NCBI GenBank assembly: GCA_030681375.1 | Contig: JAUXWM010000088.1 | Location: 1-43,796, forward strand | Origin: Gallionella sp. | GTDB lineage: Bacteria > Pseudomonadota > Gammaproteobacteria > Burkholderiales > Gallionellaceae | Direction of reading: 5' to 3' | Length of the DNA stretch: 43,796 nucleotides | Shown: piece by piece, positions 25,164-33,504 of the stretch | Numbering within the stretch: position 1 is the stretch's first letter | How the letters are laid out: each line of letters opens with the position of its first letter | Position numbers and translations under genes: made by a program | The notes under the pieces: model-generated | What the model saw: the letters and a program-made list of their open reading frames with translations, nothing else | Told to the model about the DNA's origin: nothing | Database searches by the model: none

Positions 25164-26000
25164 ATGCAGCTATTTGTGTTGAGCGGTCTTTCGGGTTCGG
25201 GAAAAAGTGTCGCACTCAAAGTGCTGGAAGACAGCGGCTTTTACTGCGTAGATAATTTGCCCGCTGAACTCCTGAATAGTCTGGTGGATTACTTGCTGTC
25301 TGCGGGCTATGTCGATATCGCGGTGAGTATTGATGTACGCAGCGCCAATAGTGTGCAGGGGTTGCCGGAGATACTGCTGCAGATCATGCAAAGGAATCTG
25401 GCGGTGCATGTGTTGTTTTTGGACGCAAAGAGCGATACGCTGGTGAAGCGCTTTTCCGAGACGCGCCGCATGCATCCATTGAGCGATGGTGTGCGGACAT
25501 TGCCGGAATGTGTCCAGTACGAGCGTGAATTGCTTGCCGAAATCAGCAATATCGGACATCACATAGATACCAGCGAACTCAGAACCAATGCGCTCAGCGT
25601 GTGGATCAAACAATTCATCAAGTTGGATCGTGCACGGTTGACGTTGTTGTTTGAGTCATTCGGCTTCAAACATGGTATTCCGCTGGATGCTGACTTCGTG
25701 TTTGATGTGCGCTGCCTGCCTAATCCGTACTACAACACGCAACTGCGCACGCTCACCGGAAAGGACGCGCCCGTCATCGAATTTCTGGAGAGCACGCCTG
25801 CAACACAGCAGATGTTTGATGATATACGTAATTTTGTTGAACGCTGGCTGCCCCATTTTATCGCCGACAACCGCAGCTATCTCACCGTGGCGATAGGGTG
25901 TACCGGGGGGCAGCACCGTTCCGTATATTTCAGCGAAAAACTCAGCCAGTATTTTCAAACACGGCAACAAGTGCTGTTGCGCCACCGCGAACTGAGTTGA
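25164..26000 (+). CDS. rapZ: RNase adapter protein RapZ
   Basis: P-loop protein that in enteric bacteria binds GlmZ/GlmY sRNAs and steers RNase E, controlling amino-sugar synthesis. The 278 residues include Walker A G8-L-S-G-S-G-K-S15, the [22 protein letters not shown] block and the C-terminal signature [19 protein letters not shown] 25164 comes one base after the hprK stop. The stop (TGA 25998-26000) overlaps the next start by one base (TGATG). Confidence 0.94.
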   Translation: MQLFVLSGLSGSGKSVALKVLEDSGFYCVDNLPAELLNSLVDYLLSAGYVDIAVSIDVRSANSVQGLPEILLQIMQRNLAVHVLFLDAKSDTLVKRFSETRRMHPLSDGVRTLPECVQYERELLAEISNIGHHIDTSELRTNALSVWIKQFIKLDRARLTLLFESFGFKHGIPLDADFVFDVRCLPNPYYNTQLRTLTGKDAPVIEFLESTPATQQMFDDIRNFVERWLPHFIADNRSYLTVAIGCTGGQHRSVYFSEKLSQYFQTRQQVLLRHRELS

Positions 26001-26374
26001 TGCATGCGCTGCGGCACATCAGGCCAGGAGACTGGCTGACCTTGCTATCCGGCAGTGTGTGTGTGGTGTGGCTCATGTTGTCGCTGTGGAGCAGTGAGCT
26101 CGCCGACAAGGCTGTGATACGCAGCGGCGGGAAAATATTTCGTGAAGTGCCGCTCTCGCGTGACCAAAGCATAGAGGTTCCCGGGCCTCTGGGAGTCAGT
26201 CTAATATTGATTCAGCATCGTAAAGTACGCATTGCTTCGGACCCCAGCCCCCGTCAATATTGCGTACGTCAGGGCTGGCTGGAACACGCGGGCGAGATTG
26301 CGCTGTGCTTGCCCAATCAGGTGAGCGTCGAGTTGCTAGGCGGTCACAAGCGCTATGACAGTCTCAACTACTAG
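26000..26374 (+). CDS. NusG domain II-containing membrane-anchored protein
   Basis: A 124-residue protein with one N-terminal signal anchor (WLTLLSGSVCVVWLMLSLW) and an extracytoplasmic beta domain of the NusG-II/EetA-like type: GGKIFREVPLSRDQSIEVPGPLG, ILIQHRKVRIASDPSPRQYCVRQGW, GEIALCLPNQVSVELLGG. The Cys in RQYCVRQGW and the Cys in ALCLPNQV are family-typical positions. It starts inside the rapZ stop (TGATG). It is followed by a Gx-transporter family protein, an association seen in Gram-positive flavin-based electron-transfer loci. The molecular role is not established. Confidence 0.85.
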   Translation: MHALRHIRPGDWLTLLSGSVCVVWLMLSLWSSELADKAVIRSGGKIFREVPLSRDQSIEVPGPLGVSLILIQHRKVRIASDPSPRQYCVRQGWLEHAGEIALCLPNQVSVELLGGHKRYDSLNY

Positions 26375-26381
26375 TGCCGTG

Positions 26382-26436
26382 CTGAGGCACGAGTGGAAAG
26401 CGGTGCAACGGGTTTTGCTCAGACCTCGCACCTCAG
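26382..26436 (+). other. Interrupted inverted repeat between the NusG-II and Gx genes
   Basis: CTGAGG-CA-CGAG (26382-26393) and CTCG-CA-CCTCAG (26425-26436) pair over 10 positions with an internal CA/CA mismatch and a loop of about 30 bases. No T-run follows. It may attenuate or tune expression of the downstream gene. Confidence 0.4.
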
Positions 26437-26448
26437 TCCTTGGAAAAT

Positions 26449-26985
26449 ATGACCAGCTCAACCATTAAACTTCAGGCCACCGCCGAAGACCACCATATTG
26501 CGCGCATGGCGGCAGTGGCGCTCGGACTGACTGTGCTGGAAGCGGCGATTCCGTCGCCCTTGCCAGGCGTAAAACCCGGCCTGGCCAATATCGTCACCCT
26601 GATCGTGCTGGCGCGATACGGTTGGCGTACCGCAGCGTGGGTGTCGCTGCTGCGTGTGTTGGCGGGGAGCTTGTTGTTTGGCAATTTTCTTACCCCGGGT
26701 TTTTTTCTCAGTCTGTCCGGTGCGTTGCTGAGCTTGCTGGTGCTAGCCTTCGCGCAACATTTGCCATCGCGCTGGTTTGGCCCTGTCAGCCTAAGCATTT
26801 ACGCCGCTTTTGCACATATTGCAGGTCAGATGGAAATCGTGTATTTATGGCTGATTCCGCATGCGGGCATCGCTTATCTGATCCCGATTTTTGCGGCCGC
26901 TGCGCTGGTGTTCGGTACGGTGAATGGACTGATTGCGGCGCGTTTCATGGATAATGAAGAAACTAAACAACTTGGAGTGCATTAG
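26449..26985 (+). CDS. Gx transporter family membrane protein (heptaprenyl diphosphate synthase component I-like)
   Basis: A 178-residue polytopic protein of about five to six helices. The family block near the N-terminus is PSPLPGVKPGLANIVTLIVL, followed by GNFLTPGFFLSLSGALLSLLVL and GTVNGLIAARF at the end. The fold is that of small S-component-like membrane proteins, with EetB as the best characterised relative; the name 'heptaprenyl diphosphate synthase component I' comes from older annotation. The start ATG 26449 has a weak ribosome-binding site (TTGGAAAAT). ubiX starts three bases after its stop, so they are co-transcribed. Confidence 0.88.
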   Translation: MTSSTIKLQATAEDHHIARMAAVALGLTVLEAAIPSPLPGVKPGLANIVTLIVLARYGWRTAAWVSLLRVLAGSLLFGNFLTPGFFLSLSGALLSLLVLAFAQHLPSRWFGPVSLSIYAAFAHIAGQMEIVYLWLIPHAGIAYLIPIFAAAALVFGTVNGLIAARFMDNEETKQLGVH

Positions 26986-26988
26986 CCC

Positions 26989-27591
26989 GTGAAAACCATC
27001 ACCCTTGCCCTGACCGGCGCGTCCGGCATGCCTTACGGCATGCGTCTATTGGAATGTCTGCTGAGCAGCGGTCAACGCGTGCATCTAGTGTATTCGCAGG
27101 CGGCCCAGGTTGTCGCGAAACAGGAGATGAATCTGGTATTACCAAATCGTCCTCAGGACGCGGAGCGCGCGCTAAATGAGCGACTGGGGCAGTGCGGCGG
27201 AGAGTTGCATGTTTTCGGACGCGACGACTGGTATGCGCCGATGGCTTCCGGTTCGAATCCGGGCGATGCGATGGTGATCTGTCCTTGCACCATGGGTACG
27301 CTGGGTAAAATTGCCGCCGGCATCAGTGACGACCTGATTGCACGCGCCGCAGATGTGATGCTCAAGGAAAAACGTACGTTAATTCTGGCTCCGCGCGAGA
27401 TGCCGTTCTCGGTGATCCATCTGGAAAATATGCTGAAACTCGCACGGGCCGGGGCGGTCATCATGCCGCCGAACCCGGGATTTTACTATCAGCCGGAAAG
27501 CGTGCAGGACATGGTGGATTTTGTGGTGGCGCGCATCCTCGACCATCTCGGTGTGGCGAATACGCTGCTGCCGCGATGGGGTGAGGCGTAG
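26989..27591 (+). CDS. ubiX: Flavin prenyltransferase UbiX
   Basis: Transfers a dimethylallyl group to FMN, making prenyl-FMN for UbiD-type decarboxylases (ubiquinone synthesis). The 200 residues have the FMN-binding LTGASGMPYGMRLLE loop, the CPCTMGTLGKIAAGISDDLIARAADV segment and the C-terminal LAPREMPFSVIHLENM and MPPNPGFYYQPES motifs. The start is GTG 26989, three bases after the Gx gene. Its stop codon lies within the inverted repeat shared with cimA. Confidence 0.94.
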   Translation: MKTITLALTGASGMPYGMRLLECLLSSGQRVHLVYSQAAQVVAKQEMNLVLPNRPQDAERALNERLGQCGGELHVFGRDDWYAPMASGSNPGDAMVICPCTMGTLGKIAAGISDDLIARAADVMLKEKRTLILAPREMPFSVIHLENMLKLARAGAVIMPPNPGFYYQPESVQDMVDFVVARILDHLGVANTLLPRWGEA

Positions 27592-27654
27592 GGTGGGCAC
27601 ATCGTGCCCACGCGTTAGATTGATTGGCGGGCAGCCCTTTGCCCACCCTACGCC
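27585..27654. terminator. Symmetrical bidirectional terminator between convergent ubiX and cimA
   Basis: GGCGTAGGGTGGGCA (27585-27599) and TGCCCACCCTACGCC (27640-27654) are a perfect 15-base inverted repeat. Each arm contains the stop codon (TAG) of one of the two convergent genes. An inner, mutually exclusive hairpin, GTGGGCAC-ATC-GTGCCCAC, lies at 27593-27611. No long T-run is present in either direction. Confidence 0.7.
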
Positions 27655-29225
27655 TTGTTGATTACGGTATCGTCCAGCTTCACCAGCGCATATTCCAGGC
27701 TATCCGAAAGCGCATGCCAGGTGGCATCGATAATGTTGGCACTCGCGCCCACAGTCGTCCAGACATGGCCGCCCCCCTGAAACGTGATGAGCACGCGTAT
27801 CTGCGCGGAGGTGCCCTTGGCGCTATCCAGAATGCGCACCTTGTAGTCGATCAGGCGCACGGTCTTCAATATGGGATAAACGCCTTCCAGTGCGTTGCGC
27901 AGCGCGCCCGCCAAGGCGTTAACCGGCCCGTTGCCTTCTGCCGCGACAAATTTTACTTCGCCTTGCACTTTTACTTTTACAGTGGCCTCGGAAAGCAGGC
28001 CGCGGCTATGGCGGCGCTCGGTAACGACAAAATAATCGACCAACTCGAATGGCTGTACATAGTCGGGGCGTAAACGATGCAGCATCAGCTCTACGCTGGC
28101 CTCTGCCGCTTCAAAGGTGAAACCCTCGTGCTCCAAATGTTTGATGTGGCTCAGTACGTGCTGGGCATCTTCGTTATTGAGGTCTATGCCCAATGTCTTG
28201 GCATGGAACTGGATGTTGCCGCGCCCTGACAGTTCGGAGACCACTGAGCGCATCACATTGCCGACCAGAGCTGGATCGATATGCTGGTAGGTGTCACTTG
28301 CCTTGAGTATCGCCGCGACATGGATACCGCCCTTGTGTGCGAAGGCGCTATGGCCGATGTAGGGCGCATGGTTGTAATGCTTGAGGTTGACGACTTCAGC
28401 GATGTAGTGGGAAAGTGAGGTCAGTTCGCGCAGTTGCTCCGGACTGACCACCTTTCTGTTCATCTTGAGCTGCAGATTGGGAATGATGGTCGTCAGATTG
28501 GCATTGCCGACACGCTCGCCATAACCGTTGATGGTACCCTGCACCTGCGTGCATCCGCCTCGCACTGCTGCCAGCGAATTGGAGATGCCGCAACCGCTGT
28601 CGTTATGGCAATGCACGCCCAGCGGGGTGCGGATATGACGGCTCACTTCGCGTACGATTTCCTCGACCTCCCAGGGCAGCTTTCCGCCGTTGGTCTCGCA
28701 CAATGCCAGCCAGTCTGCGCCTGCGTCAGCCGCCGCCCGTAAGGTCGCCAGCGCATAATCGCGATTAGCCAGAAAGCCGTCGAAAAAATGTTCCGCATCA
28801 AAGACGACTTCACGCCCGTGTGCTTTCATATAGGCCACGCTGTCGCGGATCATGGCCAGATTTTCATCCAGTGTGGCGGCGAGCACTAGCTTGACGTGGT
28901 AGTCCGAACTCTTGCCCACCATCGTGACGACGGGTGTCCGAGCGTCAAGCAGCGCTTGCAAATTGCTGTCCTGTTCGCACTGTAAACGTTTCTGGCGGGT
29001 ACGTCCGAAGGCAGCGAGTTTTGCTTGGCCCAGATTCAGTTTGCTGGCAAGGGCAAAGAATTCGGCATCCTTGGGGTTGGAACCGGGCCAGCCACCCTCG
29101 ATGTAGTGAAAGCCGAAATCGGCCAGACGTTTGGCAATGACCAGCTTATCGTCAACTGACAGGGAAATGTCCTCGCGCTGCGTCCCGTCACGCAGCGTGG
29201 TGTCATAGAGGTAAACTTGGCTCAT
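27648..29225 (-). CDS. cimA: (R)-citramalate synthase CimA
   Basis: Condenses pyruvate and acetyl-CoA to citramalate, opening the threonine-independent route to isoleucine. The 525 residues show the alpha-IPM synthase-like TIM barrel with YDTTLRDGTQREDISLS, GVHCHNDSGCGISN and the HKGGIHVAAI zinc/active-site segment. A C-terminal LeuA-type regulatory domain (from about 390) follows and ends in ALVKLDDTVINKA. The length and N-terminal motif separate it from LeuA. The start ATG 29225 has AGGAAC upstream. It follows the OsmC gene after a 168-base gap that contains a dyad. Confidence 0.92.
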   Translation of the reverse strand: MSQVYLYDTTLRDGTQREDISLSVDDKLVIAKRLADFGFHYIEGGWPGSNPKDAEFFALASKLNLGQAKLAAFGRTRQKRLQCEQDSNLQALLDARTPVVTMVGKSSDYHVKLVLAATLDENLAMIRDSVAYMKAHGREVVFDAEHFFDGFLANRDYALATLRAAADAGADWLALCETNGGKLPWEVEEIVREVSRHIRTPLGVHCHNDSGCGISNSLAAVRGGCTQVQGTINGYGERVGNANLTTIIPNLQLKMNRKVVSPEQLRELTSLSHYIAEVVNLKHYNHAPYIGHSAFAHKGGIHVAAILKASDTYQHIDPALVGNVMRSVVSELSGRGNIQFHAKTLGIDLNNEDAQHVLSHIKHLEHEGFTFEAAEASVELMLHRLRPDYVQPFELVDYFVVTERRHSRGLLSEATVKVKVQGEVKFVAAEGNGPVNALAGALRNALEGVYPILKTVRLIDYKVRILDSAKGTSAQIRVLITFQGGGHVWTTVGASANIIDATWHALSDSLEYALVKLDDTVINKA

Positions 29226-29328
29226 GGTGTCAGTGTTCCTGAAATTTTTTATTCATTACGAAAAGCATGCAAGACTCGAACAAAATCAACAGCCGGAACT
29301 GAGAGTGCGCTACACAGGGCTCATTGGA

Positions 29329-29348
29329 TGTTAAAGCGCTGTTTAACA
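29329..29348. promoter_or_regulatory. Perfect operator-like dyad upstream of cimA
   Basis: TGTTAAA (29329-29335) and TTTAACA (29342-29348) flank GCGCTG. The 20-base dyad is about 104 bases before the cimA start, in the gap to the OsmC gene, and could be a regulator site. No family can be assigned. Confidence 0.4.
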
Positions 29349-29393
29349 GGCCTTAAATGTTTTCGTATTTTGCCATGGAAATAGTGAGTGGGC

Positions 29394-29810
29394 TTATTCC
29401 TGAATGACTTCGAAGTCGTGCGTTACAACTGCGGTGGCACCCAGCATGATGGAGGCGGAGCAGTATTTTTCGGCGGAGAGCTTGATAGCTTTTTCAACTA
29501 CGTCCGGGTTGATGCTTTTTCCTTTGACGACGAAATGCATGTGTATTTTGGTAAATACCTTGGGGTCGGTGTCGGCACGCTCTGCTTCCAGCTCTACGTA
29601 GCAATCGGTAACGGCCTGGCGGCTCTTCTTCAGGATGGAAATCACATCAAAACTGGTGCAGCCGCCCGCGCCGAGCAGCAGCATTTCCATCGGGCGCGGA
29701 CCGAGATTGCGTCCGCCGACAGCGGGTGAGCCGTCCATCAAGACAGCGTGATTGCTTTCTGTTTCACCCAGGAATGAAACTTGTTCTACCCATTTGACGC
29801 GTGCTTTCAT
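29394..29810 (-). CDS. OsmC/YhfA-family protein
   Basis: Small alpha/beta dimeric protein of 138 residues. Many family members are thiol-dependent peroxidases, and both catalytic-type cysteines are present: C51 in GAGGC51TSFDVISIL and C117 in SAEKYC117SAS. The form lacking an extended N-terminus and with MLLLGAGGCTSFD resembles YhfA-type members, so peroxidase activity is plausible but not certain. AAGGAA lies six bases before ATG 29810, inside the end of the upstream gene, whose stop is one base before this start. Confidence 0.88.
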   Translation of the reverse strand: MKARVKWVEQVSFLGETESNHAVLMDGSPAVGGRNLGPRPMEMLLLGAGGCTSFDVISILKKSRQAVTDCYVELEAERADTDPKVFTKIHMHFVVKGKSINPDVVEKAIKLSAEKYCSASIMLGATAVVTHDFEVIQE

Positions 29811-29811
29811 G

Positions 29812-30585
29812 TTATTTCCTTGTTTGGTGAGAAAACGTTGATTTTGCCTGATACCAAAGCAAACCGATTATTTCGTGAATAAAAATTTTGCTGTCACGCA
29901 ATGATTCGGCGCGGGGAATGAAGGCCAGCAGATCAATTTGGTGGCGTGTGGTAAATGCAGTGGGCGCTTCGACCACTTCAAAGCCGGCGCGGCGAAAAAC
30001 AGCAGCAGAGCGCGGCATATGCCAGGCGTGGGTAATCAGAAAAATTTTCCTGATGCCGGATTTTTGCAGTGTCTGAAACGAATTGTGCGCATTCTCAAAG
30101 GTATTATTGGCGTGGTCTTCTGTCCAGCGCACCGGAACCTGGAAATCCTGCTCCAGTGACATGCGCATCTGTTGTGCCTCCGATACGGTATTGCCGAGCG
30201 GCTTGCCTCCCGTCACCAGTACGGGTAGCTGCAATTCTCGGTGCAATCGGGTGCCATAACGTAAACGAACCAGAGTGGCTTCGCCGACTGTGTCCTGGTC
30301 AGCATATTCAGGCGCATGAAAATAGGTGCCGCCTCCTAGTATCACGATGGCTGATGCGCTTTGCGCCTTGATGTTTAGAGGCGAAGTTTGTCGTTCCAGC
30401 AGTTGTAATGCGCTTTCGGCTATATAGGGTGTAGAAGCGAGCCAGAGCAAGACGAACGATGCGATAAACAAGCGACGGGCGATTGTGGGGCGCCGATAAA
30501 GCAGCAAGCCAAACAAGAGCAAAAGCAGCAGGCTCAGCGGAGGCAGCATAAAGGTGCTTATAATATTTGTTGCAAACCAGGACAT
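29812..30585 (-). CDS. YdcF/ElyC-type DUF218 membrane protein
   Basis: A 257-residue protein with two N-terminal membrane helices (STFMLPPLSLLLLLLFGLLLY and ARRLFIASFVLLWLASTPY) and a DUF218 domain: AIVILGGGTYFHAPEY, LPVLVTGGKPLG, the EDHANNTFENAHNS block and LITHAWHMPRSAAVFRRAGFEVVEAPT. ElyC in E. coli affects peptidoglycan lipid-carrier metabolism at low temperature. The DUF218 fold is also found in SanA, so the assignment is by topology. No clear ribosome-binding site precedes ATG 30585. It is first in a minus-strand run with the OsmC gene. Confidence 0.85.
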   Translation of the reverse strand: MSWFATNIISTFMLPPLSLLLLLLFGLLLYRRPTIARRLFIASFVLLWLASTPYIAESALQLLERQTSPLNIKAQSASAIVILGGGTYFHAPEYADQDTVGEATLVRLRYGTRLHRELQLPVLVTGGKPLGNTVSEAQQMRMSLEQDFQVPVRWTEDHANNTFENAHNSFQTLQKSGIRKIFLITHAWHMPRSAAVFRRAGFEVVEAPTAFTTRHQIDLLAFIPRAESLRDSKIFIHEIIGLLWYQAKSTFSHQTRK

Positions 30586-30716
30586 AGGAAATTTTCGGAT
30601 TTACAAAACTGTGTCATATTATTACAAATATCAGCAATGATTGAATGCCGCGGCTGTTATTTGCCGTGCGCAGGTAGAAATAACAAAGCCTACTCGTGAA
30701 GTTGGCTAAATATCAT

Positions 30717-30746
30717 TTGACATGGTCAGTCTGAATGCACTAAAAT
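30717..30746 (+). promoter_or_regulatory. Sigma-70 promoter of rplM-rpsI
   Basis: TTGACA (30717-30722), an 18-base spacer and TAAAAT (30741-30746). The start would be about 40 bases before the rplM ATG. The rest of the 206-base gap shared with the divergent ElyC-type gene shows no other feature. Confidence 0.8.
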
Positions 30747-30791
30747 TCGCGCCCTTCGAGGTTTCAATATAGAATTTTAGGAATAGTGGAT

Positions 30792-31229
30792 ATGAAAACA
30801 TTTTCCGCAAAAGCACATGAAGTCCAGCACGAATGGCTTCTAGTTGATGCTGCTGATCAAGTGCTCGGCCGTCTGGCAGCACAAATTGCTTCGCGTCTGC
30901 GCGGCAAGCATAAAGCAATTTACACCCCACACGTGGATACTGGCGATTTCGTCGTAGTCATCAATGCGGATAAATTGCGAGTAACAGGCAATAAGGCTGA
31001 AGCTAAGTTGTACCATCGTCATACTGGTTATCCAGGCGGCCTGTACACAACTAACTTCACCAAGATGCAAGGTCGTCATCCGGCCCGCGTTCTGGAAAAA
31101 GCCGTTAAGGGCATGTTGCCAAAAGGCCCGTTGGGCTACGCGATGTTGCGCAAGATGAAGGTATATGCAGGTCCTGCACATCCTCATGAAGCACAGCAAC
31201 CGACACTCATTAACTTGTTGAAGGCGTAA
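30792..31229 (+). CDS. rplM: 50S ribosomal protein L13
   Basis: Large-subunit protein involved in early 50S assembly. The 145 residues have the L13 blocks [58 protein letters not shown] and the C-terminal [33 protein letters not shown] 30792 is the conserved start; an in-frame GTG at 30786 adds two residues only. rpsI starts two bases after the stop. Confidence 0.98.
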   Translation: MKTFSAKAHEVQHEWLLVDAADQVLGRLAAQIASRLRGKHKAIYTPHVDTGDFVVVINADKLRVTGNKAEAKLYHRHTGYPGGLYTTNFTKMQGRHPARVLEKAVKGMLPKGPLGYAMLRKMKVYAGPAHPHEAQQPTLINLLKA

Positions 31230-31231
31230 TC

Positions 31232-31624
31232 ATGAGCGTATCTTATAACTACGGAACGGGTCGCCGCAAAAGCGCGGTAGCACGTGTATTCATCAAGGCT
31301 GGTAAAGGCGATATCGTGGTAAACGACAAGCCTGTTGATGTGTTCTTCTCTCGCGAAACCGGACGCATGATTGTTCGTCAACCATTGACTCTGACCGAAA
31401 CATTGAGCCAGTTCGATATCATGGTTAACGTATCGGGTGGTGGTGAAGCGGGTCAAGCGGGTGCAGTGCGTCATGGCATTACACGTGCATTGATCGACTA
31501 CAACGCCGACTTCAAGCCTGTGTTGAAGGCTGCTGGTCTGGTTACACGTGATGCGCGTGAAGTCGAACGTAAGAAAGTCGGCTTCCGCAAGGCGCGCCGC
31601 AGGAAGCAATTCTCCAAGCGTTAA
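31232..31624 (+). CDS. rpsI: 30S ribosomal protein S9
   Basis: Small-subunit head protein whose C-terminal tail reaches the P site. The 130 residues begin [20 protein letters not shown] and end in the canonical [14 protein letters not shown] tail. It is co-transcribed with rplM and closed by the UUCG terminator at 31642-31664. Confidence 0.98.
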   Translation: MSVSYNYGTGRRKSAVARVFIKAGKGDIVVNDKPVDVFFSRETGRMIVRQPLTLTETLSQFDIMVNVSGGGEAGQAGAVRHGITRALIDYNADFKPVLKAAGLVTRDAREVERKKVGFRKARRRKQFSKR

Positions 31625-31641
31625 TCGGTTGGATGTATCAC

Positions 31642-31664
31642 AAAGCCGCCTTCGGGCGGCTTTT
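31642..31664 (+). terminator. Rho-independent terminator of rplM-rpsI
   Basis: AAAGCCGCC (31642-31650), a TTCG tetraloop, and GGCGGCTTT (31655-31663) followed by T. A strong, classic ribosomal-operon terminator. Confidence 0.92.
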
Positions 31665-31705
31665 GCATTGTTGTTGTATCATGCCGCGTATTAAAAAGGA
31701 CTGTC

Positions 31706-32734
31706 ATGATTAAAGTTGGCATAGTGGGCGGGACGGGTTACACCGGGGTTGAATTGTTGCGTCTTCTGGCGCTGCATCCGCAGGTTTCCTTGCGGGTGAT
31801 TACTTCGCGTGCCGATGCCGGCATGGCGGTCAGTCAGATGTTTCCCAGTCTGCGGGGTTTTGTCGATCTGCTGTTCGTTCATCCCGATGAGGCGCATCTG
31901 GAACAGTGCGACCTGGTTTTCTTTGCTACGCCGAATGGGATTGCGATGCAGCAGACGCGTGCATTGCTGGATGCGGGCGTCAAGGTGATTGATCTGGCTG
32001 CGGATTTTCGGATTCAGGACATCTCAACTTGGGAAAAATGGTATGGCATGACGCATGCCTGTCCTGATCTGGTGGCTGAGGCGGTGTATGGCTTGCCCGA
32101 AATCAATCGCGAAAAAATCAAATCGGCCCGCCTGATTGCTAATCCGGGTTGCTATCCGACCGCTGTGCAATTGGGCTTTATCCCCTTACTGGAAGCGGCT
32201 GCAATCGATGTTAGCAGCCTGATTGCCGATGCCAAATCAGGCGTGTCGGGTGCGGGGCGCAAGGCGGAGATTCCGGCGTTGTTTGCCGAAGCAGGTGATA
32301 ACTTCAAGGCTTATGGTGTGGCGGGTCATCGCCACTTGCCGGAAATTAGACAGGGATTGGCCTGTGTGCACGGTCACGATGTCGGTCTGACTTTCGTTCC
32401 CCATTTGACTCCGCTGATACGCGGCATACACGCCACGCTTTACGGCAAGCTGACGCGCGATGTTGACTTACAGGCCTTGTTCGAGCAACGTTATTCGAAG
32501 GAACCCTTTGTTGATGTTTTGCCCGCAGGTAGTCATCCTGAGACGCGTTCGGTGCGTGGCTCGAATCGTTGTCGCATCGCCGTGCACCGCCCGCAAGGCG
32601 GCGATACGGTGGTGGTATTGTCAGTGATCGACAATCTGGTCAAGGGTGCGGCAGGGCAGGCGGTGCAGAATATGAATATCATGTTCGATCTGCCCGAAAA
32701 CACCGCGCTAAATATCGTTCCCCTGCTCCCCTGA
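31706..32734 (+). CDS. argC: N-acetyl-gamma-glutamyl-phosphate reductase ArgC
   Basis: NADPH-dependent reduction of N-acetylglutamyl phosphate in arginine synthesis. The 342 residues show the Rossmann motif [15 protein letters not shown], the catalytic Cys in NPGC149YPTAVQLG, the [10 protein letters not shown] loop and the GHRHLPEI His. It is the long type-1 form. No other arg genes are nearby; the neighbour downstream is a membrane coiled-coil protein 21 bases away. Confidence 0.96.
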   Translation: MIKVGIVGGTGYTGVELLRLLALHPQVSLRVITSRADAGMAVSQMFPSLRGFVDLLFVHPDEAHLEQCDLVFFATPNGIAMQQTRALLDAGVKVIDLAADFRIQDISTWEKWYGMTHACPDLVAEAVYGLPEINREKIKSARLIANPGCYPTAVQLGFIPLLEAAAIDVSSLIADAKSGVSGAGRKAEIPALFAEAGDNFKAYGVAGHRHLPEIRQGLACVHGHDVGLTFVPHLTPLIRGIHATLYGKLTRDVDLQALFEQRYSKEPFVDVLPAGSHPETRSVRGSNRCRIAVHRPQGGDTVVVLSVIDNLVKGAAGQAVQNMNIMFDLPENTALNIVPLLP

Positions 32735-32755
32735 TGGCGCGAGGCTGTCATTAAG

Positions 32756-33490
32756 GTGTTACGACAGGTTAAACGCAGCTTCGGCATCGCTGCGCCGCGT
32801 TTATCTGTACGCACGCATATTGCCTGGTACTTGCGCTGGTGCATGATATTGCCGTTTGTGCTGGGAGTGGGCGGCTTGGCTTGGTTCGCATATGAAAGTG
32901 GGCTGGAATTTGCAGGCTTTCACCGCAATGAAGCTCAGCGCGAATTGACCAGCTTGAACGCAAGGCTTGCCGGGCTGAGCGATGAAAATGTGCAGCTCAG
33001 CAAAAAACTTGCGCAATACGAACAACAAATTCGGATCGAGCAGGGCAGTAGTCAGGAGACCGCCAGGCAGTTGAAAGGCCTGCATGAAGAAAATGCCCGC
33101 TTGCAGGAGGATCTGAATTTTTTTCAGAATTTGACGGCAACGAAGGGCAAGGAAGGTGAACTGGTAATTCATCGCCTGAGCCTGGAGCGTGAACAGATAC
33201 GCGGTGAATATCGTGTGCGCATGTTGCTGGTGCAGAGCGGTGAGCGCGTCAAGGAGTTCGTCGGTGGTTATCAACTCGTTGCGACAGTGGTGCAAAACGG
33301 GCGGAAAACGACCCGGTTATTCCCCTCGGATGTGTCAGGGTATGCCCAATTTAAATTGAATTTCAAGTATTATCAGCGTCTGGAACAAAATGTAATGCTG
33401 CCTCCTGATGCGCAATTGCAGAATATTCAGGTACGATTGTTCGAGCAAGGCGTACGTGATCCCATGGTTCGGCAGAGCGTCAATCTTTAG
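32756..33490 (+). CDS. Membrane-anchored coiled-coil protein (DUF6776-like)
   Basis: A 244-residue protein: a basic cytoplasmic head, one helix (WCMILPFVLGVGGLAWFAYESGL), then a coiled coil of about 75 residues (RNEAQRELTSLNARLAG through ENARLQEDLNFFQNL) and a beta-rich C-terminal domain. The latter contains YRVRMLLVQSGERVKEFVGGYQ and FKYYQRLEQNVMLPPDAQ. I assign it to DUF6776 from general likeness; the function is unknown. The start is GTG 32756 with a distant GAGG. It precedes a bactofilin by 14 bases, suggesting a joint envelope or cytoskeletal role. Confidence 0.8.
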   Translation: MLRQVKRSFGIAAPRLSVRTHIAWYLRWCMILPFVLGVGGLAWFAYESGLEFAGFHRNEAQRELTSLNARLAGLSDENVQLSKKLAQYEQQIRIEQGSSQETARQLKGLHEENARLQEDLNFFQNLTATKGKEGELVIHRLSLEREQIRGEYRVRMLLVQSGERVKEFVGGYQLVATVVQNGRKTTRLFPSDVSGYAQFKLNFKYYQRLEQNVMLPPDAQLQNIQVRLFEQGVRDPMVRQSVNL

Positions 33491-33504
33491 GTCGGGAGGA
33501 AAAT

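Noticed and set aside
27624..28073. Plus-strand 149-codon frame at the end of cimA
   Set aside because: Antisense to the regulatory domain of citramalate synthase and starts inside the shared terminator.
31681..31713. A 10-codon frame overlapping the argC start, considered as a leader peptide
   Set aside because: No arginine codon run, no ribosome-binding site and no attenuator hairpin; overlap with the ATG is likely chance.
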